From positions 186,001-250,000 of the forward strand of contig OY754475.1 of the NCBI GenBank assembly GCA_963575645.1: 64,000 nt of DNA, written 5' to 3'. The position numbers and the translations under genes are program-made. This document shows, one piece after another, positions 35,341 to 49,183 of this stretch (positions are counted from its first letter, which is position 1; the number at the start of each line of letters is the position of its first letter). The DNA comes from Xanthostigma xanthostigma (Eukaryota; Arthropoda; Insecta; Raphidioptera; Raphidiidae). Under the pieces are notes generated by a model. It saw only the letters and a program-made list of their open reading frames with translations, did not search any database and was not told the origin of the DNA.

Positions 35341-36360
35341 TGTATTTTTTGGTGATGCTATTTCAAAGGGAACGTATTTTCAATATCTCAAACACTGCAG
35401 AAATATTGAAAATATGTTCGGACGCAAAAAGGTCTATATACTAAAACAATGCAAATTTCAACATTGAAAAACAATACTGATGGTATCTGTGAATGTGTCA
35501 CGTGATTAAGAAATGTCGAAGTTTGCATTGCGAAAAAATTATACAAATACCTGAAAAAAAATGTCACGGAGACCCTAACTTTAATTTACCGCGTCGCGAA
35601 AGATAGAAGAGGAACGATGGATCCCAATACAATAATTATACCATAACCAAAAAATCTGCAGTCTGAGTTGTTCCAGTCAATAGAAAACATCATTTCTGCA
35701 AGTTAATCGAAAAACTTTTGTTAATAAAAAAATTCTATTGGCTAGAAGCTCAAAATTACAGAAATATTAAAAAAAAGAAAACTCACCAAAGGAGATTCAT
35801 TACAAGCTGCTATCTGAAACAAAAGACACATTTTCTGTTAATATGTAAGTATATATAGGTATTCCATTATTTTCATTGTAGATTATATAGACGCTAGACA
35901 GCTGAGGTCATCAGCGAATTCCATGCATGTACTTATACATATAATAGATAGATAATAGGTGATAAAGAATAAAAAGTTCAACATTTCACACGGATAACTA
36001 AATTCAATCAGCCATTTAGCAACGATTAAAACTATTTCTGATATGCCTAAACACTTGTCATAAATCAGTAATGTTCATTCATTACCTGCTATATTATAGT
36101 TCTAAACTTCTAATGCTATAAGAAATTATGTAATGTTTTAGTCATTATACTATAATATACAAATTACAGTCTGTTACCAATAAACCGGCCGCAATGAGAA
36201 ATGATATAATTCCTATTACAGCTCTGTTTCTTTTATGAGTAGCCCAGTAGGTATATATGCATATTTCCGTTTGGGTACTCGCAGTGGGAGGCACTACTGC
36301 CTTCAAACAAGCGCAGTTTTGCATATTATAACTTACAAAAGCCGTATCGTGGCCTATCAA

Positions 36361-36835
36361 ACAGTAAAAAAAAATGAAATCGGTTAGGTAAATACCCTTT
36401 GAGATTACTCCCGATTTTTACCCGGACGAAGCCGGGCCGGCCAGTTATCATAGCCTATATCCTAAAACAAAGTATTGTCTATCGAACAGTGAAAAAAAAA
36501 TTGCAATCGGTTCAGTAGTAACTGAGATTTTTCCCGACAAACAAACCGTTCTTATATAGCTTTATACATACTATTATAGCCGACTTAAGTGATTTCAATA
36601 CATGGTAAGAAAGGAAACCCCTATATTATATACTATAGGTATAAACGTTGATGTGATGTGTTAGTTGTCTCTTTTTTACGCTTAAACGGCTGAACGGATT
36701 TCAATGAAATTTTCAATACACATAATATACATTCTGGCTTAGGTTATACGATGTGTATCCTAAGTATCATTGCGCTACTCGCCCCGGCTTCGCCTGGGTG
36801 CTGTCAATTTTATTCTGTATTATAAAATATAGAAT
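36361..36835. repeat. Relics of short interspersed insect repeats
   Basis: Several phrases of the common insect repeat type occur here, such as AACGGATTTCAATGAAATTT, CGGACGAAGCCGGGCC and CCCCGGCTTCGCCTGGG. They resemble the ends of Helitron-like elements (compare 61773-62341). A similar relic (CCCGGGCAACGCCCGAC) lies near 39855. No full element could be bounded. Confidence 0.35.
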
Positions 36836-39452
36836 AAGTATATTATTTTTATATAAAAAATTGACAATTGTTTTTATTTATTTATTTAAATCTGACCACC
36901 TTTACTTTCACGTTTTTCTTTAAATAAAAACAAGTAATTAAGTATTCAGTTTTAACTTATTGTCGCAATCGCGTATTACAGCTGAGGCGAGATTGCAGTT
37001 AATTGTATATTATCAGAATTATTAGAAAGGATTTTTTCCGACCGGTTACCGCCAAAACCGATTTCGACTGTACTCCATTAAGTATGTGTAGACTCAATTC
37101 AGAGGAATATTTCACCTACATGCGAGTTCTATAGAGTATAGAGTATACCTACTTTAATGATCTAATAGTTAGATTAAAAAAAAATTTACAACGAAGTCTA
37201 GATGTTTGATTTATTTGAACTTTAACGATCTTCTTTATTTGGTATTTCATATTATATTGAAATAAATAAATAAAAAATATAAAAGTAACCGGTTACATAA
37301 AAACTTATTGCAACAATTTATTATCACATAAGATTTCTTTGTTCGGTTATTTGTAATGTAGTATAGTATTGCAAATATAGATACATTTCATTGAAATTGA
37401 ATATATTTCCCGTATTTTTAATTTTGTTATCAAAACTCAAAAACGTTTTATTTGAAACAATATTAGGTAAATAAAACATTTTTTTAAAATTAAAACACTT
37501 AAGATTTACTGTGTATACCTATAACACCCGCTCAAATCTTTATGACTGTTTCAATGAAACAATAATAATAAAAAAATAACAGAAGGTTTGCACCGGCGGG
37601 TTTAATAAGACATTTTATCAAGGTACTTGTCTTATTTCATTTTAAAAGAATGCTTGTATTATGATACAGTATAAAACATATTTTTTTAAAAAACATGAAA
37701 CCGCGGTAAATTGTATAACTTAATAAAGTATACGCCTTGGAACCACGATCACGAATCCATGGGTAGCCACATAAAGGGCGCTTCTGCAGGTTTATTTATT
37801 CTGATGCGACGGAGCCGTGTCGGATCGGTTTCAGTGTGGCCACAGCGTTAAAACATTGCAGGTAATTATTAATTATTAATGCAATATCTTGTAAGTAGCG
37901 ATGTTATTTTACGCGTTTATTACATTTAAGTATATTTTGTAATCAACTTTGTGAACAAACTAAGTACTTATGTAAAACAGTTTCAAGATCAGCAAGTTAC
38001 AACGTTTTTGGCCGAATTGAGATTATATGCTTTTAACGATCGTTTGATCATCGGTCATTAAAAAATTATATTATTCCGCCGTGGAACTGTTAGCCTGCAG
38101 GTATATTTCTCGCGAGAAAAGTTTGCCGATTCAAAGTTATAAGATATAAAAAAAAAAAACTTCGGACATTTGTAAGTATAGCATAAGCATTTGGATTCAT
38201 TTAATTTGACAATTGTTTTCATTGAATTTGTCCGAACTAAAATGTCTCAAGTTATCGAGATCGAATAAAAAACATCGTTCAAGGCATACGAACTTCGAGA
38301 CGATTTTTTTTCATTCGGTGTAGAAAGTAGCTGTACTCATGACACGTGACAAAAGAACATAAAAAGGGATGTTTCATTCACGAAATAAATGGAAACTTTT
38401 CAGTACTAATTCGTTTCTAGCCGTTTTATAGGAGTTCATTGTCAAGTTACACCGCAAAATCGTGTGATTCGGCGGCCAGAGCTACGTCGCCAAGCAAAAT
38501 TAAAATCTATTTTCGAGCAATAAAAATGTGTAACTATAAATTTTAATATGCGTGTGCGAAGACATGATCTAGATTTTTATAAACATGGTACTTATGGCAA
38601 CTAGCAAGTGCAATAAACGTGTTATTACAAATTAATAAATGAACTTAACACATCTTTAAATGTTTACAATTTCACACGACGCGGACCTGTTTTTTACGAC
38701 ACAAAAAAAGAGGCAATTGTGATCTCAGAATAGTCGAAAGTAAACGCTCTTCTTCAGTAAAAAAATTAAGTAGTAAATAAAAAACAACAAACAAACAAAA
38801 AGAAACGATGATTTGACACCTACAAATCTAATCTCAATCTGATTTCAGCGCTTATAAAAAAAACATTCCGTCGACCAAAAAGCTCCTTTTGAAAAATTGT
38901 ATTTAATCACAGGCATCAGGGACACACGGTATTCCACAATGGCGATCGTTTATTCAATGAACTCTGTTTAAAGATGCTTCAATATACCGGTTCATGCAAT
39001 TTAACTTTTACTTGAGATAAGTATTAACCTTGAGATACTTAACAGTCGTTACAAATAAGCAAAACAATGTCAAATTCCTGCTAGGCTATGCGTATTCTTT
39101 TTTGTTTTTTTTAAAGACGACTTATTTAATTGGAACATAAATTAAAGGTTGAGCATCTCTTTAATCGTTTCAATGTCATTTTCACAAATTGCGTGACGCG
39201 CGTTTTTTTTCGCATTTTCGATTTTTTCTTAATTATTATACAGCCGCAGTAACCAGAATTCACGAAGACATTACACCGGATGCTGGAGCGCAACATTAAC
39301 GACATCTAAATATTACACAAACGCACTTTACAACACTTGGCCAGTGTTTATTCTTAACATACTTACATAAAAAAAAAATAATAGTAATAACGGGACAGCT
39401 CCGTCTGCCATTTCGTTTTTCTACGGATTTTTCGGGTACTTATTCTGTAGGT

Positions 39453-39730
39453 CTGTGTAATTATAAAACGTAGAAAATGGAATTGGATAGGACACACGCT
39501 ACGAAAGACAGATGACGACATAGCAAAGAGAGCCTTGGATTGGAACCCACAGGGATACCGAAAAAGAGGCAGACCAAAAATATCCTGGAGAAGAACTGTT
39601 CGTGAAGAAGTTATGGAACAAGGAACTACCTGGCATCAAGTCAAACATATGGCAAAAGATAGGACTAGATTTAAAAATTTCGTAGAGGCCCTATGCTCCA
39701 CTTAGGAGTTAAAGAAATTTATTATTATTA
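39453..39730 (+). mobile_element. 5'-truncated LINE tail with target-site duplication
   Basis: An open stretch to the TAG at 39703 encodes the typical end of a LINE reverse-transcriptase ORF: WNWIGHTLRK, ALDWNPQG, KRGRPKISWRR and a final EALCST. A TTA repeat forms the tail. The 13-base duplication TTATTCTGTAGGT flanks it at 39440-39452 and 39731-39743. Only the last 280 bases were inserted; it has no start codon of its own. Confidence 0.88.
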
Positions 39731-42700
39731 TTATTCTGTAGGTACGTTTCGGAAATGTCTGTCTTTCTGTCTGTTCAAAAATGGTTGGATATATAGATAA
39801 TCATGAAACTTAAATACAGGGGGGTAATTTTATTTAGCGACAAACTCTTATTCCCGGGCAACGCCCGACAAATACGCTATATTCTGTCAAAAAAGAGTTC
39901 GCGTCAGCCAAACATATCAGAAATAGAATTAGAAATAATTTGTTTTAATAATAGTTTTACATTCAAGATCAAAATAAAATAAACTTTGCATAGTATAGTT
40001 TTTTACGTGAATGCGTGTTAATTGAACGACGAATATTGCAGAATCGATATATCTATGCGAACGCACTCGTTATAGGCACAGATTTGGTTAATTACACTTG
40101 TGTTTCATCGCAACGAGCAGTCCAAATATGGGGCTCATCTTGTCTGGCAACGGCAATCGATACATTTCAACGCTCAACAAAATTGTAGAATTTGCGTATA
40201 CATATTATACAAATTATGTGCAATTTTTTTTTAAATTTTAATTTCGTGCCACACTGTACGTATATACTATATACCTTATATATCATAAAAACGGTTGTAG
40301 AACATTAAGTTCGAGTTGGCGGCGATGTAGAACGCTTGCTTCCTGACCTATAAAGATCGAAGGGTGCGATGTCGCGCGGTGGTCGCTGCCATTATTAGGT
40401 ATACCTTCTTTTTACAATTTGCAGTCTTACTTGTGCAACGTGAAGTGTTAAATATACACGATCTCTTTTTCGTATATAAAAGCCGTAAATTTTGCGAAGC
40501 AGTGTATTTAAAAGAGCCATCCAACTGATTGCACAAAAAGAATCAAAGCAGAGCCTTTGATGATGATGATGATGATAATGAGAATGTCGCAACGCAGACT
40601 CCATTCATGATATTATATAAGCGTAATTACGGATCGCGTCTTCTTCCACTCAATCATATCTCTTCGTGAGGCGATATTAATAACGCCAAACGTATTAATT
40701 ACATTGTGTTTATTATTATTGAGAATCTTCACGAGTCATATAATGAACAGCGAGCAGAGCAGAAGAAATGAAACGAAAACTGCAGGAGCTCATATTTTTG
40801 TTCTTATAGCCAATAAACAATCCAATAAACATAACATATAACCAATTAGTAATATTTAGTATTGAATAATGATGTCCATTAATGAAAAACGATCGCGTAT
40901 CGCATAAGACGTGTTTATAACGACGGCAATTTCTTCATCGGCTCTGCACTTGCTGCATTATAGACGCACCACTTCTCTATAATCGCATTCCAAACAAACT
41001 CATCTTGTTTTGCAACAACAATTATTATTTATTTATTTATGTATCGAATTGCAGTAAGTTAATGGCGCTCTATGCGCAGGGATAGATGTTTCAACTATAG
41101 CTGACGAATTTTGAAAAAAAAAAATGCGACCATTTTTACAGGCGAGAGAAAAGGATTTTAGATGAAGATGGTATTTCATTTCTTCATATACCTTTCGTCG
41201 AGAGGTAGGTACGATAGATTTGATTGAAATCTATCAAAAATTATTAAGCATATATAAAAGAATATTAATTTCGAATCGTTAAGATATATTCACAAAATTC
41301 GAATAATGTAGTCGCGTTATTACGCCGCAATCTATAACTGCAAATTGTATCCGAACTTGATTTGAGCGAAGTCGGGTAAAATCATATCTATGATTAAATT
41401 GATCAGACTGCGCTAGAGTCTAGACCCAGAGTGTTCGCTTGAAATCATTACAAATACGATAATACCCACTAATTATAATGAAAACTCCTCGACAAAAAAC
41501 CCACAAGAAGACGAAACATATCCGTGCGGTTTAGTCTTAATTTTCTTGCAGTGTTTTTCCATCCCTGACTCAGCAGGACGCACAGTTATACCTAGATCTG
41601 TGAACATCATTCGTATATATATTTATCTTAATAAATTAATCAACTAGCATTTAAAACAATTTTCTAAGTATATCGTTTACCTTAAAAGAGATCATTTGCG
41701 GATTTGTATCAAGGCGAAACGAGAGGTTGAAAAATCAATCACATTGCACGAAAGCTATTAACTAATAAGTAATAATCGACTATGAATTATCATAAATATT
41801 GTTGGCGAAAACCGGAGGTGACGATGATTTATAATTATGCGCTACTGGGATCCGTCGGTCACGATTTTCGATCCATCGCGGGTGTCGTTTCAACGATACG
41901 AAGGATATCTCATCAGCGGACATTCTTATAGAACAATAGTCGTATTTGTTCGGCGTTGATTTTTACTCATTATTAATTTATTACCTTGTTAAATAAATTA
42001 ATAATTAATTAATTTATTAATAGATAATTAAATTATATCGAAAATTCTCACAAAGAAAAGGAGAGACCGTGCGTTTTACATTACACACTACAGAAGTAAA
42101 ACTTCAGGTATAAATATAGGTGCCAAAAGAAGTTTTACTTGAAGTATTTGAATTATATTATTATTATTGTATTATAAATACGCATACCTAATTAACGCAC
42201 AGTTCCTATAATCAAGAAACCTTGCACCTAGAGACATATACATGATATAATATATAGGTATGTAATTTACTTTATATTATAGTAGCTATAGATCCATTTA
42301 TAAAATTGATCTGTTAATTTATTAGACGAGCGCGTCATGATTATGCAAATCGACAATTAAACGCGGCAATTAATTTCAGAACGAACACGGCTTTGATTTT
42401 TAATCCATCGACGCATAAGAATAATTTAGATTAAATACTGATTTAATTGACTTTTTCTCCTTCAAATTTTTTCTGCAACGGCTTGTCGGTGCAAAAAGAA
42501 AGACATCTGCCTCGGAGTTTCTGGCATAAATTAGGTCTGGCACCCTGTTATATAATCTCAAAGTTCACCTAAAAACCTACGAATTTTATTCATGTTAGAT
42601 ATTTTATGACTTTAAGAAACCATTAAAAACTAGCGTGACCTGTGCGAATTATTCGCACTAAATAAGTATATTAATTATCACTTTACAAAATTATTTTTTA

Positions 42701-44291
42701 AATATGATTGCAGGTATTCAATTCGTTTCTAATTCGTTTCTTCTTTTTGTTGTAAAAGAAATAGTTTACTAAAATTGTCATATTATAGAGGCGCAAGTAG
42801 CAAAAGCGTTGTTCAGCGTTGCCCGTCAGATGGCAGTATGCAGTATTTACAATATGATGGTCAGATGACAGATCGAAGTGTTAACGTTACGCCGTCAGAT
42901 GGCAGACGTTGTTCAGAGTTTAATTAATTTACAAAAACAATAGCAATAATAAATTTTTTAGTTGTCGATATCAGTAGAGCAAGCAATTATCTGTAAAATG
43001 ATATATAATTTATGTGGAGAAATTGTGTGGTTTTTTTCTAAAAAGGGAGGCAAACATCTTAAACCTTAACGTATTAATATATATGATGATTGTAATCGGA
43101 AGAGTAGCGTCAAAATTCGGAACACTATAATAAAAACTATAGAAAAACCAAATGACATACAGATTGCAGATTTCTCGTCGCGCAACTCTAGATGCATACA
43201 GAAGTGTATATCGATTTATAATAATATCTACTCAATCATTTCATATAACAGCTCAATAAAAGAATCATCTAAGACCGTTAATTAGCACGTCTATACAAAT
43301 CGTTTATAAATATAATTGACATTAACTATCGATTTGTAATTCGAACTTGAATGAAAAGTGACTCGGCGGTTTTTTTTTGTAACACCGTCTTCGGCGTGCC
43401 GAAAGGATATCGATTGACGCAAAGCCGATTTGGTATTGACAAAATTATTAATTGATTAATTGGATTACAGATCGCTAAATTTGAATAAATTATTGCAAAA
43501 TAAAAGACAGCCTTTAAAAATAATTGAATTTGGACCGTGCAACGCTAACCATGTCGTCAATATTTATTAGAATATCAGTATAGCAGATTAAGCAATTTGG
43601 GGGTTCATTCTAAGATCTTTATTATTCTCTCAAATTGACAAAATGCTCTTCTAGGCCCTATTATATGCGTGCGACGATGCGCCACTGCTCATGGCCTCTG
43701 CAAAGAATTTTTACTATTCTACTATTCTATATCACTGCGGTTAATTAACGAAATGAAATAAAGTATTTAGTTGGCATTTAAAGAAAGGCGCATAGTCTTC
43801 TCTCTATATATAGGAGGAAAACAATTAGCAAAGTAATTCAATGCACGTATATATAAAGTCCATCGCAAGGCAAAATGACGCAACAATCAATTGCTCTATA
43901 ACAGCGTTCCACATATTTTTATTTGTAACATTTTGTTTCGTTGTTAATAATTAGGCACTCATGACGTGCCAAATTTATGTTGATGGTAATTGAATATTAT
44001 ACAACGTGCAGAGCGTTGGAGAAATTTGCCAAACTGTATCAGAAGAACAGAGGCGCTATGTCGTTATGCAGAAAGCATTTTAATAGTTCGTTAAAAAGTG
44101 CCAAAAAGGCAAAGGCCGCCAATGCAGCTGTTGAAAATTATTCAGTTTTCTTCGTCATTACCAAATTAGAGCTCGACTAGATAATTTATATTATGCCGGG
44201 AGCAGTGGCGTTGTTGCTAAGATGCTGAATGATGCAGATAACGCGGTAGTTGAATTAAATAAATTACTGTCATATTGAAATAGGTACCTAT

Positions 44292-44807
44292 TATAGTGAT
44301 GTGCCGGATCGTTAAAAATGTATATCCGCGGATACGGATCTGAATACGGATTTTTGGTTTCAAGATCCGCGGATACGAATACGGATCTTAACTTTCTTAT
44401 AGAGTACGCGGCGGTAAATATTGCACATCGACCTTTGGAAAGAGATTATCTGTTATGGGAAAAAGTTATTGACCTCTTTAAGAGTTAACTCTCATAACAG
44501 ATTGTCTTTTTCCAAAGATCGATGTGCAATATCTCATTATAAAGATAGTTGATTTAGTACCTTTGGTACTCACTACGATAAATGTTTGCAATATAAAGGT
44601 GCCAAATACGATTTAAAAAAATAAAAAATAATCTGAATGGAATTTAACAGGTTTTCATTATCACCTAATCACCTATAATATATATAAAATTTCATATATG
44701 AATTGAAAATTAATAAGGTAAAAGATCCGTCAAAAACTAACGGATACGGATCTTTCTTCTCCCTCGGGTATCCGCGGATACGGATACGGATATCCGGCAC
44801 ATCACTA
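44292..44807. mobile_element. hAT-like MITE with iterated GGATACG ends
   Basis: TAGTGATGTGCCGGAT at 44294 is inverted as ATCCGGCACATCACTA ending at 44807. Both ends carry repeated GGATACG words and a CCGCGG palindrome. GTACCTAT occurs at 44284-44291 and 44808-44815, a possible 8-base target duplication, although that word is very common in this genome. The centre holds a second inverted repeat (about 44417-44533) with arms near TTGCACATCGACCTTTGG. Confidence 0.75.
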
Positions 44808-47800
44808 GTACCTATATATTCGGCGAACATAGATGATTTCGGATGGAACTTAAAGGGCCGTGGTTCACCAAAGGCAGCCAATTATCTTGAAATAAACGTT
44901 CGTCTGCAGTACTTTTTTAAAGTTCACGCGGAATTTTCAATAAGTCTCTGCAGCAATATTATTAAAAAAGTTATTCAATAATCGTTTTTGATGTGTATTA
45001 ATAATTAAATTATATTAGCCGTAAGCTGATGCAATGAAGCGCACATAATCGAAGAGTATACCTACATTACATAATGCAAAATATTGCATCAATTAGGTAC
45101 GTCTATATTGTTGTTATAAAAACATATTCGCACAAAAACAATGCCTTGTTCTGTTGAACTAATGAAATATATTTCTAATATATACTGATTATATAAAATT
45201 GTTTGTATGTGTGTGATTGATTGAAACTTTTTTTTGAAATGCTTCTTTTACGATTATAGAGATGCTATAAGCTATATGTTTTATATGTCACCATTTTATC
45301 GCAAAGTTAATTAATTTAATTCATTGTTGGCATATATTATAATATATACTTCTATACCTTTATAACTAAAAAAATTAAGCATTAATTGCATGTGCAGTCG
45401 CAAATTTTAGTGTAGCCACCGATAGAGACGCGTCGATCGAATGCAGAGAATGCCATCTGTCGGCGGCTGGAAGAGATCATAACAATATAGCTGTTTCGAG
45501 TTGTGAGCCTATGGAATTATATAACTAGGATCTCTCTGCAAATTGTATAGACGCCGAAGAACTTTTTGAGAATCGAACAATCCAATTCGGTTTTTGTTGT
45601 CTGTCCGCGCGGCCTGATTAACGGAGAAGATGACGCGATCACTGAAAAAGCAAAGTTGCGCGATCGAGTGATCTTTTGACCCGCGGCAAGATGCACCCGA
45701 CGGTCTGTCGGCCCCGTCGTTCACACGCATGCGTAACACATCGAGAATGCCCCCCCGGGCCTCCGTTAATTCACTCTCACTTTAAAGCGCTCTGCGTAAA
45801 TATGGATCTTCTGCTTTGTTTTGAAGTCCCGCACGGTGATTTATTATATTAATACCTATACTGCGTCGACTTACAGAAGCGATTTCAAAACGGGGCCGCT
45901 GGACTTAAAAATCGAAACTTTATTCGGCGCAATTATCCAGATGGTTTGCCAGACGCCATATTCCTCGACAACTGACCCGATACCTATATATGAACGTGTG
46001 TATAGAAAAGCGGGAAAGGATTATTATATTTTAGTCAGCCCGACCTCGCAAAGCGTCGCCGCTGTTCGGACGCTGCGACCGCGGACCTGAGATGTCGCGC
46101 CAAATTCGACGCGTATTATATTATTATATATTATGTAAACATATATTAATGTATGTTAATAAAACCCGGAGATCTGCGAGGTCGAACAAAAGGCAAACTC
46201 GTGAGCAGCGACGGGCACATTCCTGCTGTTGTCGTGAAATCAAAACACACCCACGCGCTCATACAAAATGTGAATCCGTCTTTAAGAAGGCGGATGTACA
46301 TAAACATAGTCTGCCATTCTTTAAAAAAAACATTTCAGTCGAACAGATTTTTACACGAAAACCGATCGGACACAACTGGAACGATTTAGCCGCGGACACC
46401 GACTAGTAAAATTCGAATGACACAGATACTAACAACCGTTTCTGTATACGTAATGACACGACATTTGAATTATCGAACATTTCCTATATTCAATAATCGT
46501 TACAGATCATAAATATAGCAGTCGGTGCCCGCCTACTCAATCATCACATCGACCAGGAAGAAAACGATTTCGATTGTTAACGTTTTGCAAGCGCGCTTAT
46601 TTACAGCCCTTTACAGCCTTTAGTGAGTTGTGACTTTGTCACTGAACTTAACAACAGAAGAGTTCAATCAACGTTGCAATTCTGCGATCTTTGTGCAAAT
46701 TCAACACACCTTGCAAATTATTGTGCATTATTATAAGAGCGATAAAAAAAGAGTTAGAAGTTAGAACTTCGAGACGGTCGCTTTCAATAATATAAGGCGT
46801 TACGAAATAACTTTATATATGCATTCTTAACTTGTCATTGTTGTACAAAAGACTTTAGCCGCGAGAAACGTCTTTATAGAGATCCTTTAACAAGAGACTG
46901 GACTACGAGCGCCATTTGTCTTCGAAATGTTAGACAAACTCACTCTGTCATATTTTCTGATTGTTTTCTATAAATTATTGACTCGATTTTGATTTATTTA
47001 TTTCCCCCTGCAGTTTCTCATTAAACAGGCCCACACAACAATTATTATGTGACAATGCGACACTCTACTGCAGTATGGCGTAGTTCTCGACAATTTTAAT
47101 TCTGAAATTAAACGGAGCCGATTCGAATCAAACAAGATAATTTCGAGTAACGCAAACGAGACGCGACGGCAGCGGGCAGACGCTCTTCTCTTTGGAAACC
47201 GCGTTGCTAATTTAAAATCGCGTTACGTTTTGACGCGATTCTTGCAAAAAGTCGACAGCAATTAAGAATGTCGGCGTTCATATTAAATCTGTATACATGC
47301 AATTTAATGCATTTTAAAAACCAAAAGGCCAGGGCCTAGGGAACTCATATTTCGAAAGCTGCAAAATCATTTTAACACTGATAAATCAAATAATTCATTA
47401 CACTGCTATTATATTGTGTGGAGGTAGAATATTGCAAATTATTATAGACGGTCGACAACTGAGATATGCATATATAAAAACAATAATTTATCCGTTAAAG
47501 TTACGTCGTCGTGGGCAAATTCAAATCAACTAATGTAATAGGTAATAATAATATTCGAAATTAAGAAAATTTACACACGAGAACACAAGGTACTTTGAAA
47601 ATGTAAAAGAATTAACCCAGCCCTAATACGTAGACAAATTATGGCTCGAATGTGCATTATAAATCATTAGATATATGAGTGTTTAGTGTTTTGACACTTG
47701 TATAGCAATTTGATATGCAAAATTTAATTTCAATAGCAATTAATTGCTCGCAGTATATCGCAATTTTTAAAAATGGGATTTCTTAAAAATTATTATGACT

Positions 47801-48883
47801 TAATGACGAACAAATACACTGTACAGAGAAACATATCACGTCTGTGTGTAGGTATTTTAAAACGTTTAACGGTAAAATTTTTTTGTTACTTTCGACAGAT
47901 TCCATTCAATATTTCGCAACTTTAAAACGGCATGAATATTCATACGACTTGAAATTCTTATTTCACTTCTTTTTGGAGCACCGACCATAATTTATTCATA
48001 ATAGTGCCCTCCGACGTGTCTATTTTATACACAAACGCCGATCAAAATTCAAATTTTATTATTAGTATCTACGTATTATCGGTTTCCTTATTTTGACATT
48101 TTAGTTGCGACAAAACAAAAACAAAATCTATCAAACACCGATCATTGTATCATAATGAAAACTTTGCAGCGTGGTATATTTCCTAAAAATAATAATAATT
48201 CAAAAAATTACAATTAGTACTGATGCCAGAAAACGTTGACAGTCGCTGATAAAAAAAAAACGGTCAAGTGCGTGTCATGCACGCATAAACTTAGGGTTCC
48301 GTTATTCTTTCGTCATTAGCTGAAAATTATGGATATCTAAAAAACATTATTTTGTTCAAAACAATTTTCTTTGAAAGTATTTATAAAGTGCTACTATTTT
48401 GATTTGTTTTTATTATAAGGGTTTCGTTTTTGTCATCTGGCCACAAAACCCCAAAAAATCTATATTCGATTTGCCTCATGGGTCCCTGATTTATCGTATC
48501 CGTCTGTCATATGATACACAGATAAATCAACTGGAAGTTAAGACCTCAACACGAGCTGAAGAAAAGATAATTATATAACGTGCAGACTTTATCCATCGAT
48601 TAAAATAATAACTCACTCTTCGCGCAAAGCCGCGCAACGCAAAAAATAATCAGTCTGATAAATCGATCCACATAATGTAATAATAATTCAAATGATCACG
48701 TTCTCGGCTTCTGCTGTATACTTATTGCTGGGTGTCAAATATCCGAAAGCTAAATAGCTCTAGTTCAACATCATCAACACAAGTTATAATTCAAGTCTGA
48801 GAAAAATTGGTCGACAATTTTATTTACTTGACAAGTTATAATTTATACATAGAAGTAAATTATCTGAATTGAAATGTAGAGCG

Positions 48884-48926
48884 GCCGAGGTGGTAGCATC
48901 TCGGCTTTTAACGCGGAGGCAGAAAT
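48884..48926 (+). repeat. tRNA-Lys-like fragment, probably SINE-derived
   Basis: GGTGGTAGCATCTCGG then CTTTTAACGCGGAGG resembles the D-arm and anticodon arm of a tRNA-Lys(UUU). No B-box or T-arm follows and no acceptor stem pairs, so it is not a working tRNA. Confidence 0.4.
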
Positions 48927-49014
48927 GTAGAATATTATAGCACATATGCAAAGGTATAGGTGCGATACTCGTGTTTAAAACGATGCGGGACAGGGTTTCA
49001 GAAAAAAAAGCCAA

Positions 49015-49183
49015 TTGCACTCCGGGAGTGCCGGCAGAGGTGAAAACTTGAATATTATACCTCTACTCTCCATCCGTCTTACGAATTTTCGATCAGGTCA
49101 CGTGTCCTGACGCGAGTTTAACATTTTTTTACCCATTACAAAAAAAGTGTACAACGCCGCTAAAGAAGTTTTCACTTCAAAAA
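49015..49183 (-). mobile_element. Dispersed repeat, copy B (inverted relative to copy A)
   Basis: Read on the minus strand this matches the two ends of 4606-4977: GAAGTGAAAACTTC, a block with GCGGCGTTGTACAC, TGTTAAACTCGCGTCAGG, then TTCAAGTTTTCAC, GCCGGCACTCCCGGAG and a GCAA end. It lacks the tandem duplication of copy A and is only about 170 bases long, so it may be closer to the original element. Confidence 0.75.

Noticed and set aside
43977-44180. 67-codon plus-strand frame with Lys/Ala-rich peptide
   Set aside because: No recognisable domain, no promoter or signals nearby, and it lies in repeat-rich DNA.
45821-46406. Open frames of 78 to 104 codons in the gene desert
   Set aside because: Composition follows the local DNA and no motif or splice logic was found.
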